The position numbers were made by a program, and so were the translations under genes. The notes beneath the pieces were generated by a model that was not told the DNA's origin, made no database searches, and saw only the letters and a program-made list of their open reading frames with translations. 64,000 bases of DNA from Canna indica (taxonomy: Eukaryota; Streptophyta; Magnoliopsida; Zingiberales; Cannaceae), in the NCBI GenBank assembly GCA_034359265.1, contig CP136891.1:84152001-84216000 (forward strand), given 5' to 3'. Shown here piece after piece: positions 12,901 to 24,600 of the stretch. How positions within the stretch are numbered: the stretch's first letter is position 1; the number at the start of each line of letters is the position of its first letter.

Positions 12901-13544
12901 CCAAATGACCAAATCCCAATCATAATCATCTTCTGCTCGCTGGCTGCTGGCCTGCTGCAATAGTGCAAATGTGCAATTAGAATTAGATAATTAGTGTAAG
13001 CTTGTAACTGTAAGACAGGAAGCGAGGAACATGGAATCAGAGAGACTCAGATTATGATGTCGATTCCAATTTCCAAGTGCACACCGATTCCAAAGGAAGA
13101 GACTCAGAGAGGAAGGGCAGATTCGCTCATCCGCAGTCCGCAGATGAAATATTGAAATAGTCAAATAGATGATGTCGACTCCAGGCTCCAGCCTCTCCAG
13201 GTGCACGCAGCACGCCGATTCCTCAAGCAGTCAAGCTCGCCGTTTCCAAAGGAAGAGAGGAAGAAGGGCAGATGAAATAGGTGATGCCGATTCCATCAAT
13301 CTGTGAGTTAGTCTATATATGACGGCATGACGCTCTTCTTCTTCTTCTGTCGATTAAAATTATTGACGTTTCAACTTCTATTGTTATAATTAATATTGCT
13401 GGATTTTATCTGGGAGACTGGGAGGGGGGGCAAAATGTAATAATTATACAGTAATATATATAATCTATAATATATATATCCAGGTGGGGCCCAATCTCAG
13501 GGGGGTCAATTGCCCCCCCTGCCAATATAGTGGCTCCGCCCCTG
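9992..13544 (-). mobile_element. complete hAT element (Tip100/TTF-type) with open transposase
   Basis: A 3553-bp element with ends CAGGGGCGAAGCC and GGCTCCGCCCCTG (inverted, one mismatch) and a perfect 8-bp target duplication GTCCTAAC (9984-9991 and 13545-13552). Inside, read on the minus strand, is one long uninterrupted transposase. About 1 kb between the transposase start and the right end (12540-13544) is non-coding and likely holds promoter, leader and sub-terminal sites. Matching flanks and an open frame suggest a recent, possibly still competent insertion. Confidence 0.93.
10137..12539 (-). CDS. hAT transposase, TTF zinc finger and DUF4371 type
   Basis: Open frame of 800 codons from 12539. 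The more likely start is the next Met at 12497 (MDKYLIKRKS, 786 aa), because a splice acceptor-like TTATGTAG lies immediately before it and family members start this way. Residues about 90-135 form the TTF-type zinc finger with paired Cys (AFCLCCYLY). A DUF4371-like and RNase H-like core follows, with Asp residues in ILLDESRD and GYDGASNM. The C-terminus has the hAT dimerisation block (VATASVERIFSGMK). No stop or frameshift interrupts it. It resembles the plant zinc finger MYM-type protein 1-like genes, which are transposases and not host genes. Confidence 0.92.
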   Translation of the reverse strand: MDALFRLNIFSYVDMDKYLIKRKSIVEETSTIRTDDDCSKRRHVEINLDDLPSDPGLRKRISDYHPNDRDRIRRHYLQQGPCQPKGHDFPQKKFGNIFRRFVPKWFEEHKNWLEYSIAKDAAFCLCCYLYRPDIGAQASGEVFVSEGYMNWKKKEKFNEHVGGPNSAHNKAWRRCEDLMNQQQHIQFAFEKQSEQARKDYRLRLTASLDCIRFLLSQGLAFRGHDETEESHNQGNFLKLLSFLASHNDAIKSVVLNNAPGNMKMITPDIQKDLVRACAMETTNAILHELGDEFFAILLDESRDVSVKEQMAIALRFVNSEGCVVERFLGIVHVSDTTASSLKAAIEVLFLKHNLSLSKVRGQGYDGASNMRGEFNGLKTLIMQENSSAYYVHCFAHQLQLALVAVAKKKPQLAAFFNSVASITTLVGVSCKRRDLLREKQLNKVLEAFEMGKLSMGKGSNQERSLQRGGDTRWGSHYRSLINLIVMFSSVMEVLQIIEKDGSTVDQRGEAFSLLSVMPTFEFVFILHLMRTILGITNELSLALQRKNQDIVNAMALVKVTKQRLQDMRDERWNSLMSEVSIFSEENDIDIINMNDMYVAPGRSRRKGEVLTNLSYFRFELFNSVIDWQLQELNNRFNEVNTDLLLCVACLNPNNSFAAFNKSKLIQLAHFYPLEFSEVDIQLLDNQLETYILDMRSHEEFSNLETIGDLSQKMIAIRKHIVYPLVYLLMKLALILPVATASVERIFSGMKIVKNRLRNKMGDSWMNDCLVTYVEKDIFCNIDNERILNSFQVMKHRKGHL

Positions 13545-13680
13545 GTCCTAACCTCCATCCGGCCTCTACTTAACAACCCTACACACCGCCTCCGACAAGA
13601 GCTTTCGTGAGCTCCGGGCCGCCTTACTGCATATTCCCGAGAATCCACCTCTCCCCGCCAACCACTTGCCTCTATTAATA

Positions 13681-14045
13681 CAAATACCTCATCCAGCAAT
13701 AATATATACTACAGCCACATCAGCTCCCTACAATTAAGAGAATGGCCTCAGCACTCCTCCCTGCCACATCTGCTTTATTCATTCGTGGTTGCCTCAAAAA
13801 GGACAATCGTCTTTATTCTTTTTTATTTCATTACTACGTGTAAACAAATCCTTTCCTCTTTGTTCTCTATATATACCAGTGTCACAGTAAATGAAATCAT
13901 CTTCTCCCTTTTACTCCATGTACCAATGTTTCTATTCTGCTTTGTTCTGCTCAGGTTAGAGCTTTCTGTAATACTCAGCTCAATCGATCGAAGGCTCCAA
14001 AGAATGACCAAAGCTGAAGCACTGGGTAATTTCTAAAACCTCAAA
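13681..14045. other. foreign insert inside the UGT pseudogene
   Basis: UGT similarity stops at about 13678 and resumes at about 14048, with GCCTCT present at both junctions. The 365-bp insert does not resemble UGT sequence. It holds TATATATA and CT-rich words and reads like promoter or solo-LTR DNA, but no diagnostic TG...CA ends could be fixed. Confidence 0.4.
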
Positions 14046-14151
14046 AGCCTCTCACGGTGCTCGACCGCGATGACAAGGGCTACGAGGGATTCCTCGAGAA
14101 TAGCTCTCGTTATCAGGACACCGACGACATCATCATCAACACGTTCGATGC

Positions 14152-14445
14152 GTTAACTCAATATTATTTATTTAACATTTTTTTTTAAAATGACATGCGG
14201 CAATCTTTCATTAGTCCAAATATTAAAATATAAATAAAAAAGTTAATTAATAAATTAAAATTTAGGAAATACTAATTGTAAATTTATTTTCTAATTAGCT
14301 TTCCTAGCAATTAATATTTCCTAATTTTTAATTTATTAATTTTTCAATTAATTTTTTTATTTATCTTTTAATATTTGAACCAATGAAAATTGTGACGTGT
14401 CATTTTAAGAAAAAAAAAATGTTAAATAAATAATATTAAGTTAAC
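14152..14445. mobile_element. foldback MITE, about 294 bp
   Basis: Starts GTTAACTCAATATTATTT and ends AAATAATATTAAGTTAAC. The outer 45-50 bp form an inverted repeat including ATTTAACATTTTTTTT and TTAAAATGACA, and internal A/T-rich parts also pair. No coding capacity. It truncates the UGT pseudogene. Confidence 0.75.
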
Positions 14446-16960
14446 AAAGAGAGCATTTTTTTTAGTTTTATAAAGTTTAGTTATTTTTTGTCTAATTTTA
14501 AAGTTCATTTAGGGGTAATTACAAATGGGTCATTGTTTAGGAGAGATTTTTGTCATTTATCTTTTATTAAATTGAATAAACTTTTGTATTAAATTATGAT
14601 ATATTTAATTTTCAATACATATTTAGTGAAATTTTATAAATATAAAATGAAATACTATTTTCATCCATCAATAATCAATTAGTAAAATAAAATTAACACC
14701 ATGCTATATAAATAATTGAATCTAATTAATTACACCATCAAATTATTTTTACCATCATATAAATTACATGTGTAGAAAATTGGAGTATGATATTTATCTG
14801 TGCAAACTAATATTAGTAGCATTAGTATTATTAAAAAAAAAAATCATATACAGATACAATCATACAACTTACTACAAATATAAAATTATCAATAATCCTA
14901 ATCATTACATCCTGTATAATAACACATTATTAGATATTGAAAATTAAATATCCATAAAATTGATAAATATTATTAATAAATAATATAATATTTACTAGTG
15001 TCAAATATATATCTCCAGGATATATATATATATATATATACTATGTTAACTGTTTTTATATATTTATTATTATAAATAACATATATAAACTATATAATAT
15101 AAAAATCAAAACATAAATATGCATATAAGCACAAATATATATAATATAAATTACCTAAATATTCTCATCTCAATCAATTTTTTTATTTGTTCCAATTGTA
15201 TTATTGACTAATAAATTTCGCTGTTACAGGCGTAGTTTTTTCTAGATAAATTTCGGAGAAGTTAGGGCTGAAACTGGAGGGGTTTCAAGGAGATGTGTTT
15301 ACACTTACGTTGTTGTTGTGAATAATAGAAATAATTATTTAATATTATTATTTTAAATTAATAAAATTTTGATGTCTATTTAAATTTTATTTGATATTTT
15401 TATTTAGATTATTTTCTTCATAACATACTTTAAGATATTGTATTCTTGCTCGGAGGTAGCGGGGAATCCACTGGTGAAGGGGTTCGTTGTGAAAAAAACT
15501 TATATGAGCAGTTTGCTCATAGAAATTTCTATGAATGACTGGACATGAGTTTTGAATAATGAGATAATGAATATGATTAAATGAATATGAATTCATATTC
15601 ATTCCTCTTTTATTCATGGTCATTCCTTTTCTACTAATATTCACTCGTCTATATATTTTATATGGGCGCGCACGGCCTACCCATAAAAATATTGTTTTTT
15701 ATTTTTTAATCCTACATCGAAACTTTAATTTAAATTTCTTAAGATGATGTTACTTCTATTTAGTGTGTGTATATATATATATTTCAAAATTTATAATAAT
15801 ATCATGATATTTTCATTGATATTAAACTTTCAATTTTTAGTTTTTTCTAGACTCATTTCAAAATATATGAAGTATTCTAGATAATTTCTCGTGTCAATAC
15901 TTACTATTTCTAAGCTCATTCCAAAAGCATAAGACATAATATCTATTTATATCTCCCCAAAAATTTCAAAATTAGTATATCTGAATAGAATTAGTCATGT
16001 ACAACCACATGTAAATAAAAAATTAACTAGAGTTTCACTATCTTCTTCATCAATCATTGTCGCAAGGGGTTAGGGTGAGAAGAGGAATTCGATCGGCCGA
16101 GTTAGGGTGAGTTATCGCCAGTGAATGTTTTATTATTTTTTTAAAAAAGATGCATGGTTAGTCGTGTCTGGACTTTTGGGCCATGTTTAAGTCGTGTTCG
16201 AGAAGAAAAAAATTGACCGGTCAAGTCACTATTGAACACGTGTGTTGGTGTTTCTATTTAACCCCGCGTCTAAGCTATCGTCGATAAAAAATTAATTACT
16301 ATATTTAAACATGCTCAGTTGATTGCTAGCTGTCACTAGAGTAAGAAAAGCTTGAGATTGCTGGCATTAGAGTAAAAAAAAATACTCGAGGTTTGGTGAT
16401 CACTATTTTGACGAAGAATAATCTGAAAAAAAATGTACGTTTAATTTAAATGAAGGAAACGTGTTACATGTTTAATTTAACAATCCGCAGAATATTTACG
16501 GTGTACCTAAAAAAACATTGTGAGCAGATTACTTTTCAAAGCTTTGCATCGATGGAAAGTAATCTCGAATATATAGGTTGGTAAATATAATAAAATAGTA
16601 AAAAAAATAGTTGGGTACAGGCCATCTCACTATAAATCTATAATGTCTTTTTATTAATTTAATTAGAATCATTAGATAACCACTTATGATCATAAAGTCA
16701 ATCTAATTTATAATCATCAATGTTTTTTTTATAACAAAGATAGAAAATTATAATAGCTCATCAATGTTTTTTTATATAACAAAATAGAAAATTATAATTC
16801 ACTGTTGGCTTATAATCATCGATGCTTAATTTTTACTTTTGCTATTGATTAATTAGTGGTGTCGTCTCCTTTTATTATGTTACCTTTATTTGACATCCGC
16901 ACTTGATAATCCATCTCATAACCCACAATCCATGGCAATCGCGTCAAACCAGAGAGAACT
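14446..16960. other. AT-rich intergenic DNA upstream of UGT copy 2
   Basis: No gene. A (TA)n run lies near 15020. The sequence near 16060-16110 (GGGTTAGGGTGAG, GAGTTAGGGTGAG) is not a telomere array. No clear TATA box was found close to the UGT start. Confidence 0.5.
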
Positions 16961-16994
16961 ATGGCTGCGGAGGAAGAGGGGAAGAGAGAAATGA
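16932..16994 (+). other. upstream ORF overlapping the UGT copy 2 start
   Basis: An ATG at 16932, 29 bp before the UGT start and in another frame, opens a 20-codon frame ending at TGA 16992-16994, past the main ATG. The main ATG has the better context (A at -3, G at +4). If the leader includes 16932, this could lower translation. Confidence 0.4.
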
Positions 16995-18400
16995 TAGTGT
17001 TGTATCCATCGCCGGGAATGGGTCACCTGGTACCCATGGTGGAGCTCGGTAAGCTGTTCCTGCTGCATGGTCTCGACGTCACCATCATCATCCTCGACCC
17101 GCCTTACAACACCGGCTCCACCGCTTCCTTCATCGCCGGTGCCTCCGTCGCCAACCCCGCCATCTCCTTCCACCGCTTCTCCCCTATCGCCCTGATCCCC
17201 CCGGCCAGTTCCTCTCCCCATACGGAGGCCCACGCCTTCGACCTCCTCCGCTTATCCAATCCCAGCCTCGTCTCCTTCCTCCGCTCCGCCGCTCCCCGCG
17301 CCCTCGTCGTCGACATGTTATGCTGCTTCGCCCTTGACGTCGCCGCGGAACTCGGTCTACCCTGCTACTTGTTCTTCACCTCGGCTGCCGCCGCTCTCGC
17401 CACCTTCCTTTACTTACCCACGTTGCACGCCGCCGCCGAGAAGAGCTTCAGGGAGCTCGGCCGCGCCCCTGTGCTGGTCCCTGGGAATCCGCCTATTCCC
17501 GCCGACCACATGCCTCTCCCGATGCTCGACCGAGACGACGATGCTTACAAGGGGTTCCTCTATATCAGCACTCGCTACCCTGACACCCACGGCATTATCA
17601 TCAACACATTTGATGCGCTCGAGCCGCGGGCGCTTGAAACCATCGCCGCCGGACACTGCATCGCGCATGGCCGGGCGACACCTCCCTTATACCCTGTCGG
17701 CCCACTGATCACGTCGGACGTCGGCCGTGAGAAGATCGGGAGGGCGGATTGCTTCACTTGGCTAGACGCTCAACCTCGCGACAGCGTCGTCTTTCTCTGC
17801 TTCGGGAGCTTGGGCCTCTTCACTGCGGTGCAGCTGAAGGAAATCGCTTCCGGGCTGGAGCGGAGCGGGCAGAGGTTCCTGTGGGTGGTCCGGGGCCCGC
17901 CGAGCGACGATCCGGCGAAGCGGCTTGAGCGGCCGCCGGAGCCGGACGTTGACGCGCTACTGCCCGAAGGCTTCCTCGAGCGGACGAGGGGGCGGGGGCT
18001 GGTGGTGAAGTCGTGGGCGCCGCAGGCGGAGGTGCTGCGCCACGGCGCGGTGGGCGGGTTCGTGACCCACTTGGGATGGAACTCGGTGCTGGAGGCCATC
18101 GTCGCCGGGGTGCCGATGCTGGGGTGGCCGCTGTACGCGGGACAGCGGATGAACAAGGTGTTTCTGGTGGAGGAGATGAAGCTGGCGGCCGCCGTGGACG
18201 GCTACGAGGGGGAGGTGGTTCCGTCGGAGGAGATAGAGTCAAAGGTGCGGTGGTTGATGGAGTCGGAGGGCGGGCAGGAGCTGAGGGAGCGGACGGCGGC
18301 GATGAAGGGGAGGGCGGCGGAGGCGCTGCGCGAAGGGGGCACGTCTCACGTAGCGTTGCTGAAGGTGGTATCGAAGTGGAAATGCATGGCAATTGAGTAA
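16961..18400 (+). CDS. UDP-glycosyltransferase, UGT88-like (copy 2)
   Basis: 479 aa, intronless, clearly a tandem paralogue of the gene at 4408. Catalytic His22 (PSPGMGHL) and Asp118 (LVVDML) are present. The PSPG box is residues 352-395, 44 long, but its last residues read YAGQ instead of YAEQ: the penultimate acidic residue that contacts the glucose hydroxyls in plant UGTs is Gly394. In copy 1 the codon is GAG, here GGA, a two-base difference. It may have altered sugar preference or low activity; the rest of the protein is intact and still open, so it is not an obvious pseudogene. Strong GC3 bias as in copy 1. Confidence 0.9.
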   Translation: MAAEEEGKREMIVLYPSPGMGHLVPMVELGKLFLLHGLDVTIIILDPPYNTGSTASFIAGASVANPAISFHRFSPIALIPPASSSPHTEAHAFDLLRLSNPSLVSFLRSAAPRALVVDMLCCFALDVAAELGLPCYLFFTSAAAALATFLYLPTLHAAAEKSFRELGRAPVLVPGNPPIPADHMPLPMLDRDDDAYKGFLYISTRYPDTHGIIINTFDALEPRALETIAAGHCIAHGRATPPLYPVGPLITSDVGREKIGRADCFTWLDAQPRDSVVFLCFGSLGLFTAVQLKEIASGLERSGQRFLWVVRGPPSDDPAKRLERPPEPDVDALLPEGFLERTRGRGLVVKSWAPQAEVLRHGAVGGFVTHLGWNSVLEAIVAGVPMLGWPLYAGQRMNKVFLVEEMKLAAAVDGYEGEVVPSEEIESKVRWLMESEGGQELRERTAAMKGRAAEALREGGTSHVALLKVVSKWKCMAIE

Positions 18401-18666
18401 AAAAAACGAAACCCAGAATTTTTACGGTATGACGTGGACTTATTATTAAATAATATTATTACATTGCAATTGGTGGACCCCTTAATGCACCTCTAAATAA
18501 CAATGAACTCGACCAACCTTTGTGCCAATTTACATATCCTTGGATCCTTCTACTCTTCTAGTATACGGTCTCCCCCTTTGCATCTCGCACTTGCTTTGCA
18601 CGAGCAGAAAAAAACAGATGCAGTGGGAATTGAGTCTCAAATCTTTGTTTATGTACATATAATGCT

Positions 18667-21600
18667 TCAGAGAAAATAAGTTAACTGTTGCTTCTTTCTC
18701 GAGCCTCCATCGCCGTACAATTCATTCCACTGCTTCAACTCGTTCATTGCGGAACCTTCAGAGGCAAAACTTGCAGAAACCTGCAATAGAGAAAACTTAC
18801 GAGTAAGCAATAATATGTACCTAGAAAAGGAAAAAAGGATAACATGATGTATCTTAATTATATAACTAACTATACAGAGAGAAAACAATAGGCGAAAGCT
18901 CTGCAAGTATGCAATCAAGATGAAAATCAATGAATAAAGGGAATGCATATAAAATAAGAAAGAAGGCAAGGTCAAAGGAAAAGAGAAACTTAAGAAAAAA
19001 CTTAATGGTGCTATGAAGTTCAAAATTTTGGTTTCGGTACGGGTGTTTGACTGGTATTGGTACTGTATCGACATACGGTATGGTCTGGTACCGAAAATGG
19101 TACGTTGCTGCAGCACCCATGTGCTAGAAATGAGTTTTAGACCTGTATGACAAAGTGTTTATGTCCACCATTCATCTTAAGTCCCATCTGTTTGATAGAT
19201 TTTTATTTTTGGAATATCACCATAGTTCTAGAACATGTTAGCAAGATTTAAGATTGATTAACCAGTACTGTCACAGTATAGGTGGACACATGGATTTAGT
19301 TGCAGTTTTTTAAGGAAAAAAAATGAATGCAAGAAGAGTTTGAACTCACTTGATTCTTGGCTTGCTTTATGTCTTCCATGTTTATTGGCCGAAGAACAAT
19401 TGCTGATTCATTGTCCAATTCCTTATTTCCTGTGCCTGCTGATGAAGCCTCACTTTCTACACTTTTTTGCTTTTCCTGATACAGAAAGGGTTTACCAAGT
19501 GGTTAGGAGCTTGGCATACTGTTCTTTTATTTAAGGAAAGGCAGACATGATTAATGGAAGTAAAATACAAATTTTGGATAAGTGAGTCATCTCTTCTTCA
19601 TTCTCTATTGGAAAATTAGCATAGATCTTCAATAGCAGATTACTGCAATGACAGATTGACAGTTCTTTATATTGCTCTTTGCTGAATTTATATGTTCGAA
19701 AAAATCCAACAAAGTGGTGATGTCCTAAGTTGTATACTGTATATGGATCTTGAAGATCAATTCAAAAATTCATTTTCATCTTTGTATTTGAGAGATTAGA
19801 CAGCTCTATATAGGATCCAAGAAAAATTTTCTCAAGCTTGTAGACAATACAAATTCAACGCAACATGATGTAGTACCCCTGTTTATTCCCATAGCAGGAG
19901 TATATTGGATGTTGTATCGGTTAATAAGACTTGATGGGTGTATCAACTTTAACTTAAGCATTTTAATTAGACAAGTTGTTTGGACCTATGAAGTTAATGC
20001 GAAAATTATCTCATCAAGCGGGTCGATGAGCGGGTCATAACATAATAGGTAGAAACATTAAAATGCAATTATAGATCTGCCGTAGGTAATGAACAGATTT
20101 TAGCGAGCCTATTCATAGAATGATAAAATGTTTAAGAAGTAGTAAGATGAAGTTGTTAAGCCGGCACAATAGTTTACAAAATCATAAGATGAATAAACTT
20201 ACCAATTTTTTAGATCTTTCTCTCTGAATCAGCTCCCTAACTGGACGATATGCTGCTGTGATGCAAAGATTCTGCCCATAATAATTGAGAAGAATTATAT
20301 TTCCATGTTACATGGTGATTTTATAATCCAACAAAATATCACCAACCTTAAGATCACTACCGCTATATCCCTCTGTTAACATGGCAAGCTCCTTGTAGTC
20401 AAGTCCTTCAACTTTTTCCTTTGACAGAAGTGTCCTCAGTATTGCTTCCCTGCTATCTACGGATGGTAGTCCAACCATGATTCTGTTGAACAAATGAAAT
20501 CAGTGCATTTAAATTCACTTATTCTTATGGAACACTTACAACTTTTCTAAGGGATAATGTAGCAATGTAACTAGACAAACCTGCGCTCAAATCTTCTGAT
20601 GATTGCTTCATCAAGGTCAAATGGTCTGTTTGTCGCAGCAAGGACAAGGATTCTTTCGCCGGACTTTGTTAATAGTCCATCCCAGCGAGTCATGAACTCG
20701 TTCTTGATCTTCCTCATTGCTTCGTGCTCTCCAACCCTCGTTCTCTGTCCCAGCATGCTATCAACCTCATCCACAAATATAATAGTAGGAGCAACCTTTG
20801 CAGCAAGCGTAAACAATGCTCTAACATTCTTCTCATCTTCTCCAAACCATTTGGATGTGATGGTGGACATGGAAACATTAATGAAACTAGCCCCTGCTTC
20901 ATTTGCGATGGCTTTAGCTAGCATTGTCTTCCCAGTTCCAGGTGGCCCAAAGAGTAGTATGCCTCTGCAGGGCTTCAGAAGACCTCCTTTAAAGAGTTCT
21001 GGTCGTTTAAGGGGGAGTATAATAAGCTCTTGAAGAGATTCTTTAATTTCACTCAAAGCACCAATATCATCAAAAGTGACTCCAATTTCATTAGCTGGGA
21101 TAACCTCTGGTCTGATCCGTTTTTCAAACTCATTGTCTGGAGGAATTTCCTGCAGAAGAAGTACAGAGTTTATGAGGAATTAGTCTGGCCTTAAAGATAA
21201 AATCAAATAACACAGCAGAAACTTGTACACCTGCATACATAAGGAATGTTAAGTTGGGGCTTAAATACATAGCCAGTCAAGTATTTTAGTTCCAGTTCAT
21301 AGCAAAAGCATGTCTATTTTAGCATTGGTGCGGAACTGTTACCTTCAAAAGTGTTGCTGATTTCTCTGATTCATTTTTGTTTTCAGGAGGCAATTCAGAA
21401 TTTTTTTCAGGTTTTGTGGAAGCATTAGCATCATTACTTGCTTCTTCCTGAGAAACAAGCGAAATAGAAAAGAAAATAATTTAAGTTCTCAAAGATAATA
21501 TAATTTAAGTTCCTTGTAAAAGTCACATCAAACCTCTGATTCAGAATTTTCCTCCAGCTTTAGGGTATCATTGTCACCTTGGAATATAGTAAGGCCATGC

Positions 21601-24600
21601 AATAAACTGTTTCATCGAGAAAATATAAGTATCAAAGATCAAAAAGGAAACACAAACTATCCGGCTATCCAAAAGCAATATATACCTCTTTGAAGAGATA
21701 ACAAGCTTCCCATTTCTGTACTGAGGATCATTATTATTCATCAAATGATATGAAACTGCTGTCATGACAATTTCTTCTATGTGAGTTGTATCTGATATGG
21801 AGACTGAATTCAGATCATCACACTCAAGATCATTCACTGCAAGAACCTCTGCGATGTAATTTCTGTTGTCCTGAACCTGTATATTTTTATTGTCTTCCTC
21901 TAGTTGGGAATTCCACCTAACTAAATGTGTTTCATCTTCTGGAGCTTTAATCTCTATGTTGTACGGGAAAAGTCTAGTAAGTCTAGCATCTATGTTTCTA
22001 CAGTCATTATCCGGTTCCAACAACCTTGAACCAAGTATTATAACTTGTCCTGATAGCTTGGTCAACATTTTCTGAAAAAAAGAGTATATCCTTTCTGATC
22101 TATAGAGAAAGTTCTCAATATCCCTTATATAAAGGATAATTGGGTTAACTTTGGAAGTCGAAATCAGAACCTGGATCATGGTAGCACGATCAGTTGACCT
22201 CCTGACTAATCAAGATGAATCAATATTCTTAAGCAACAAAATTTCAGTGGACTGTGCATTGGAGGTAAGGTTTTCACAAGGCCCTAAAAGCAATAGAAAA
22301 AGCAGAAGAGCATACCTTATGAAGTGACTGCATAAGAACTTTCTCATCAAAAACCCAGCTACCTGAGTGTTTTAGGGGAACTGAAGTTGAAGAAACCATG
22401 AATAACCAAATACATTAAATTCCACAAATATAAAAATCATCATAGATTTATGTTTTGTGCTTAAGATTAAATGATATATGTTGAAATGCTTTATATGAAA
22501 TTTTGGTGCAAAGTCACTTACCTGGATTGATAGGACAACGCTGCGATGTGATGCCATCCATATCAGCTTGCAGTGAAGCAGTCTTACAAAGCTTAGATGT
22601 GCTATCAGCATAATCTGGTCTACAAGAAATATAAATTACAAATAAGTAAAAAACTGTAGGAAAAAGTCATTCCTGTGGGTGCGGTCATTCTCTTTGTCTT
22701 TACCTTGGTCCCAACTCCAAACTGCTGCTTTGCCTATGGATAAATCCTGCAATCAGTCTAATTCGGTGTGATAAAAGTGAATATCTTTCATCAAAGCAAC
22801 TAGGAAATGAAAGTCATTTATCACAAGGCTTGCCAAAAAGAGATATACACTGGAAATAGGAGGAAGCTAAGCAAATGAATCATTCAAGCCTGTTGTTTAA
22901 TGCAATATCAAATATGCAATTTGGACCATCACTCAATAACTCTGTCTAGATTGATCATAATTAAACACAGGTCCAAGATTGACTGTCTATGGTAGAATGT
23001 CATTGTTCACATGCTCACCCTTCTTGATCCAGAAGGCCTATTTTCTCATCTTAAGATTGTTTTACTGAACTGAGCCAACTAATCAAACCAATGAAAATCA
23101 CAAGTAAAACAACTCATCTTCCATGGCCCTATTGACCAGAGTTTTGCTTCAGAAATTTATAGACACTGAAACACGTGTGATCCAAAAGTACTATATATAT
23201 ATATATGCACATCTAAGTAAACAGATGATGAATAAAGTCAGTAAATCTGATGTCTAATGTGATGAAAAAGAAGAATAGAAACAGGAAGATCTCAACTCAT
23301 GCACAGACAGAATCTTTGAAGAGACCTTATATTCTCAGCTAAATTACCTTTAGGTTCTTCCTTGAGGAGAATGACAGAAAATAAACCAGAAATTTTTTCC
23401 ATTGCTGTCTCTGACAAAGATCTTTTATCTAACTGCAGTGAATATGTGAGAAAATATATATTAGTATATATATTGATAAGTCAATATGAACAAGAGACAA
23501 ATGCATTAAAAGGAGATAAATTAACTGTACTTTCTTTTACTACTAGAAAAAGAAACAAATAGAAATGCTCACTTAAAAATATGTTTAATGTCAATGTTTA
23601 AATGCCAATAGATTGAAGAAAAAAAATGTAAATGTGACATGAATCTGTGACCAAACATATGTTTAATATCTATCACTATTAGATATCTTACCATATATTT
23701 GTTGGAACAACCATATTTGCTCTGGATCTGTGAATAAACATATAATTAGATATATGTGGACAAAATGAAAACAATTATTGCAAATACTTAAACTTACCTT
23801 TGTAGAGTAATCAGTCACATCTAGCAACAGCAGTTTAGCCTCACAGTAGTGTGCCAGAGCCTTGGCAAGCATCTGCTGATAAAGTTCTTCAATTTAAAGT
23901 AATCATGATTAGCCACAATTTTCCAAGCATATAGGGAGGATGGGCAAACAATTACTTCAGAACCAGCCAAACAAGGACTTGTGGTGTAAAAGCTACCTGT
24001 AGGACCTGAGAGTAATATGGCCCGACGTGCAGGAGAAAGGTTTCGGGTATATTTCAGGGCATCTGTTTGCTTCAAGTGAACATAGGCTACACTTTTCAGT
24101 ATGGATCTTGTGTGTTCACTGTCAATCAACATCATCAGTTATCTAATAATAACTATACTTAACTGTACAGAAACTAACTACATGCAAAGAAAATCAACTA
24201 ATATTATTTGTGAGAGCCAGAAATTTTGTGACAGCTAAGGATGCATAACAACTTGGATAAAGAAGCATAAACTATCAACTGACTAGGGATTTAATTGTAA
24301 TTGACTTGTGTTGGAACAAATAAAAAAATATACAAAATGGACCAAATAGATGAACAACAAAATCTTCCTGATGCCTGAATTACTATTTAGCCTTGTTATA
24401 TGCAAATGAAGCACAAGAAAAAACTGAAATAAGATAAATTGAGAACACAAATCTTAGGGATCCAGAGACAGATTCTCCAAGGTGATAATGGTATTTTCAT
24501 AGAAAAAATGAAAACCCCTTTGCACTCAGATGAAAAGGAAGGACACAAATGTTTCTCATAATTTGGAAGAAATAGCAAAAATTGCTAAGCTTGCCATGAT

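Larger units (their letters stand above)
9807..14151 (+). pseudogene. UGT88-like pseudogene, middle copy of the cluster
   Basis: Three islands align with UGT copies 1 and 2. 9807-9991 matches residues about 85-141 of copy 1 ([10 protein letters not shown] through SGAAVL). 13545-13680 continues with the SFREL region but is frameshifted. 14046-14151 matches the [10 protein letters not shown] to NTFEAL region. The N-terminus with the catalytic His and the entire PSPG half are missing. The islands are separated by a 3.55-kb hAT element (9992-13544) and by about 365 bp of foreign DNA (13681-14045). A foldback element cuts off the last island. Cannot make an enzyme. The hAT insertion itself is marked by a fresh 8-bp duplication, whereas the other damage is older. 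Confidence 0.9.

Noticed and set aside
16071..16115. GGGTTAGGGTGAG words as an interstitial telomere repeat
   Set aside because: Only isolated, irregular words are present, with no TTTAGGG array.
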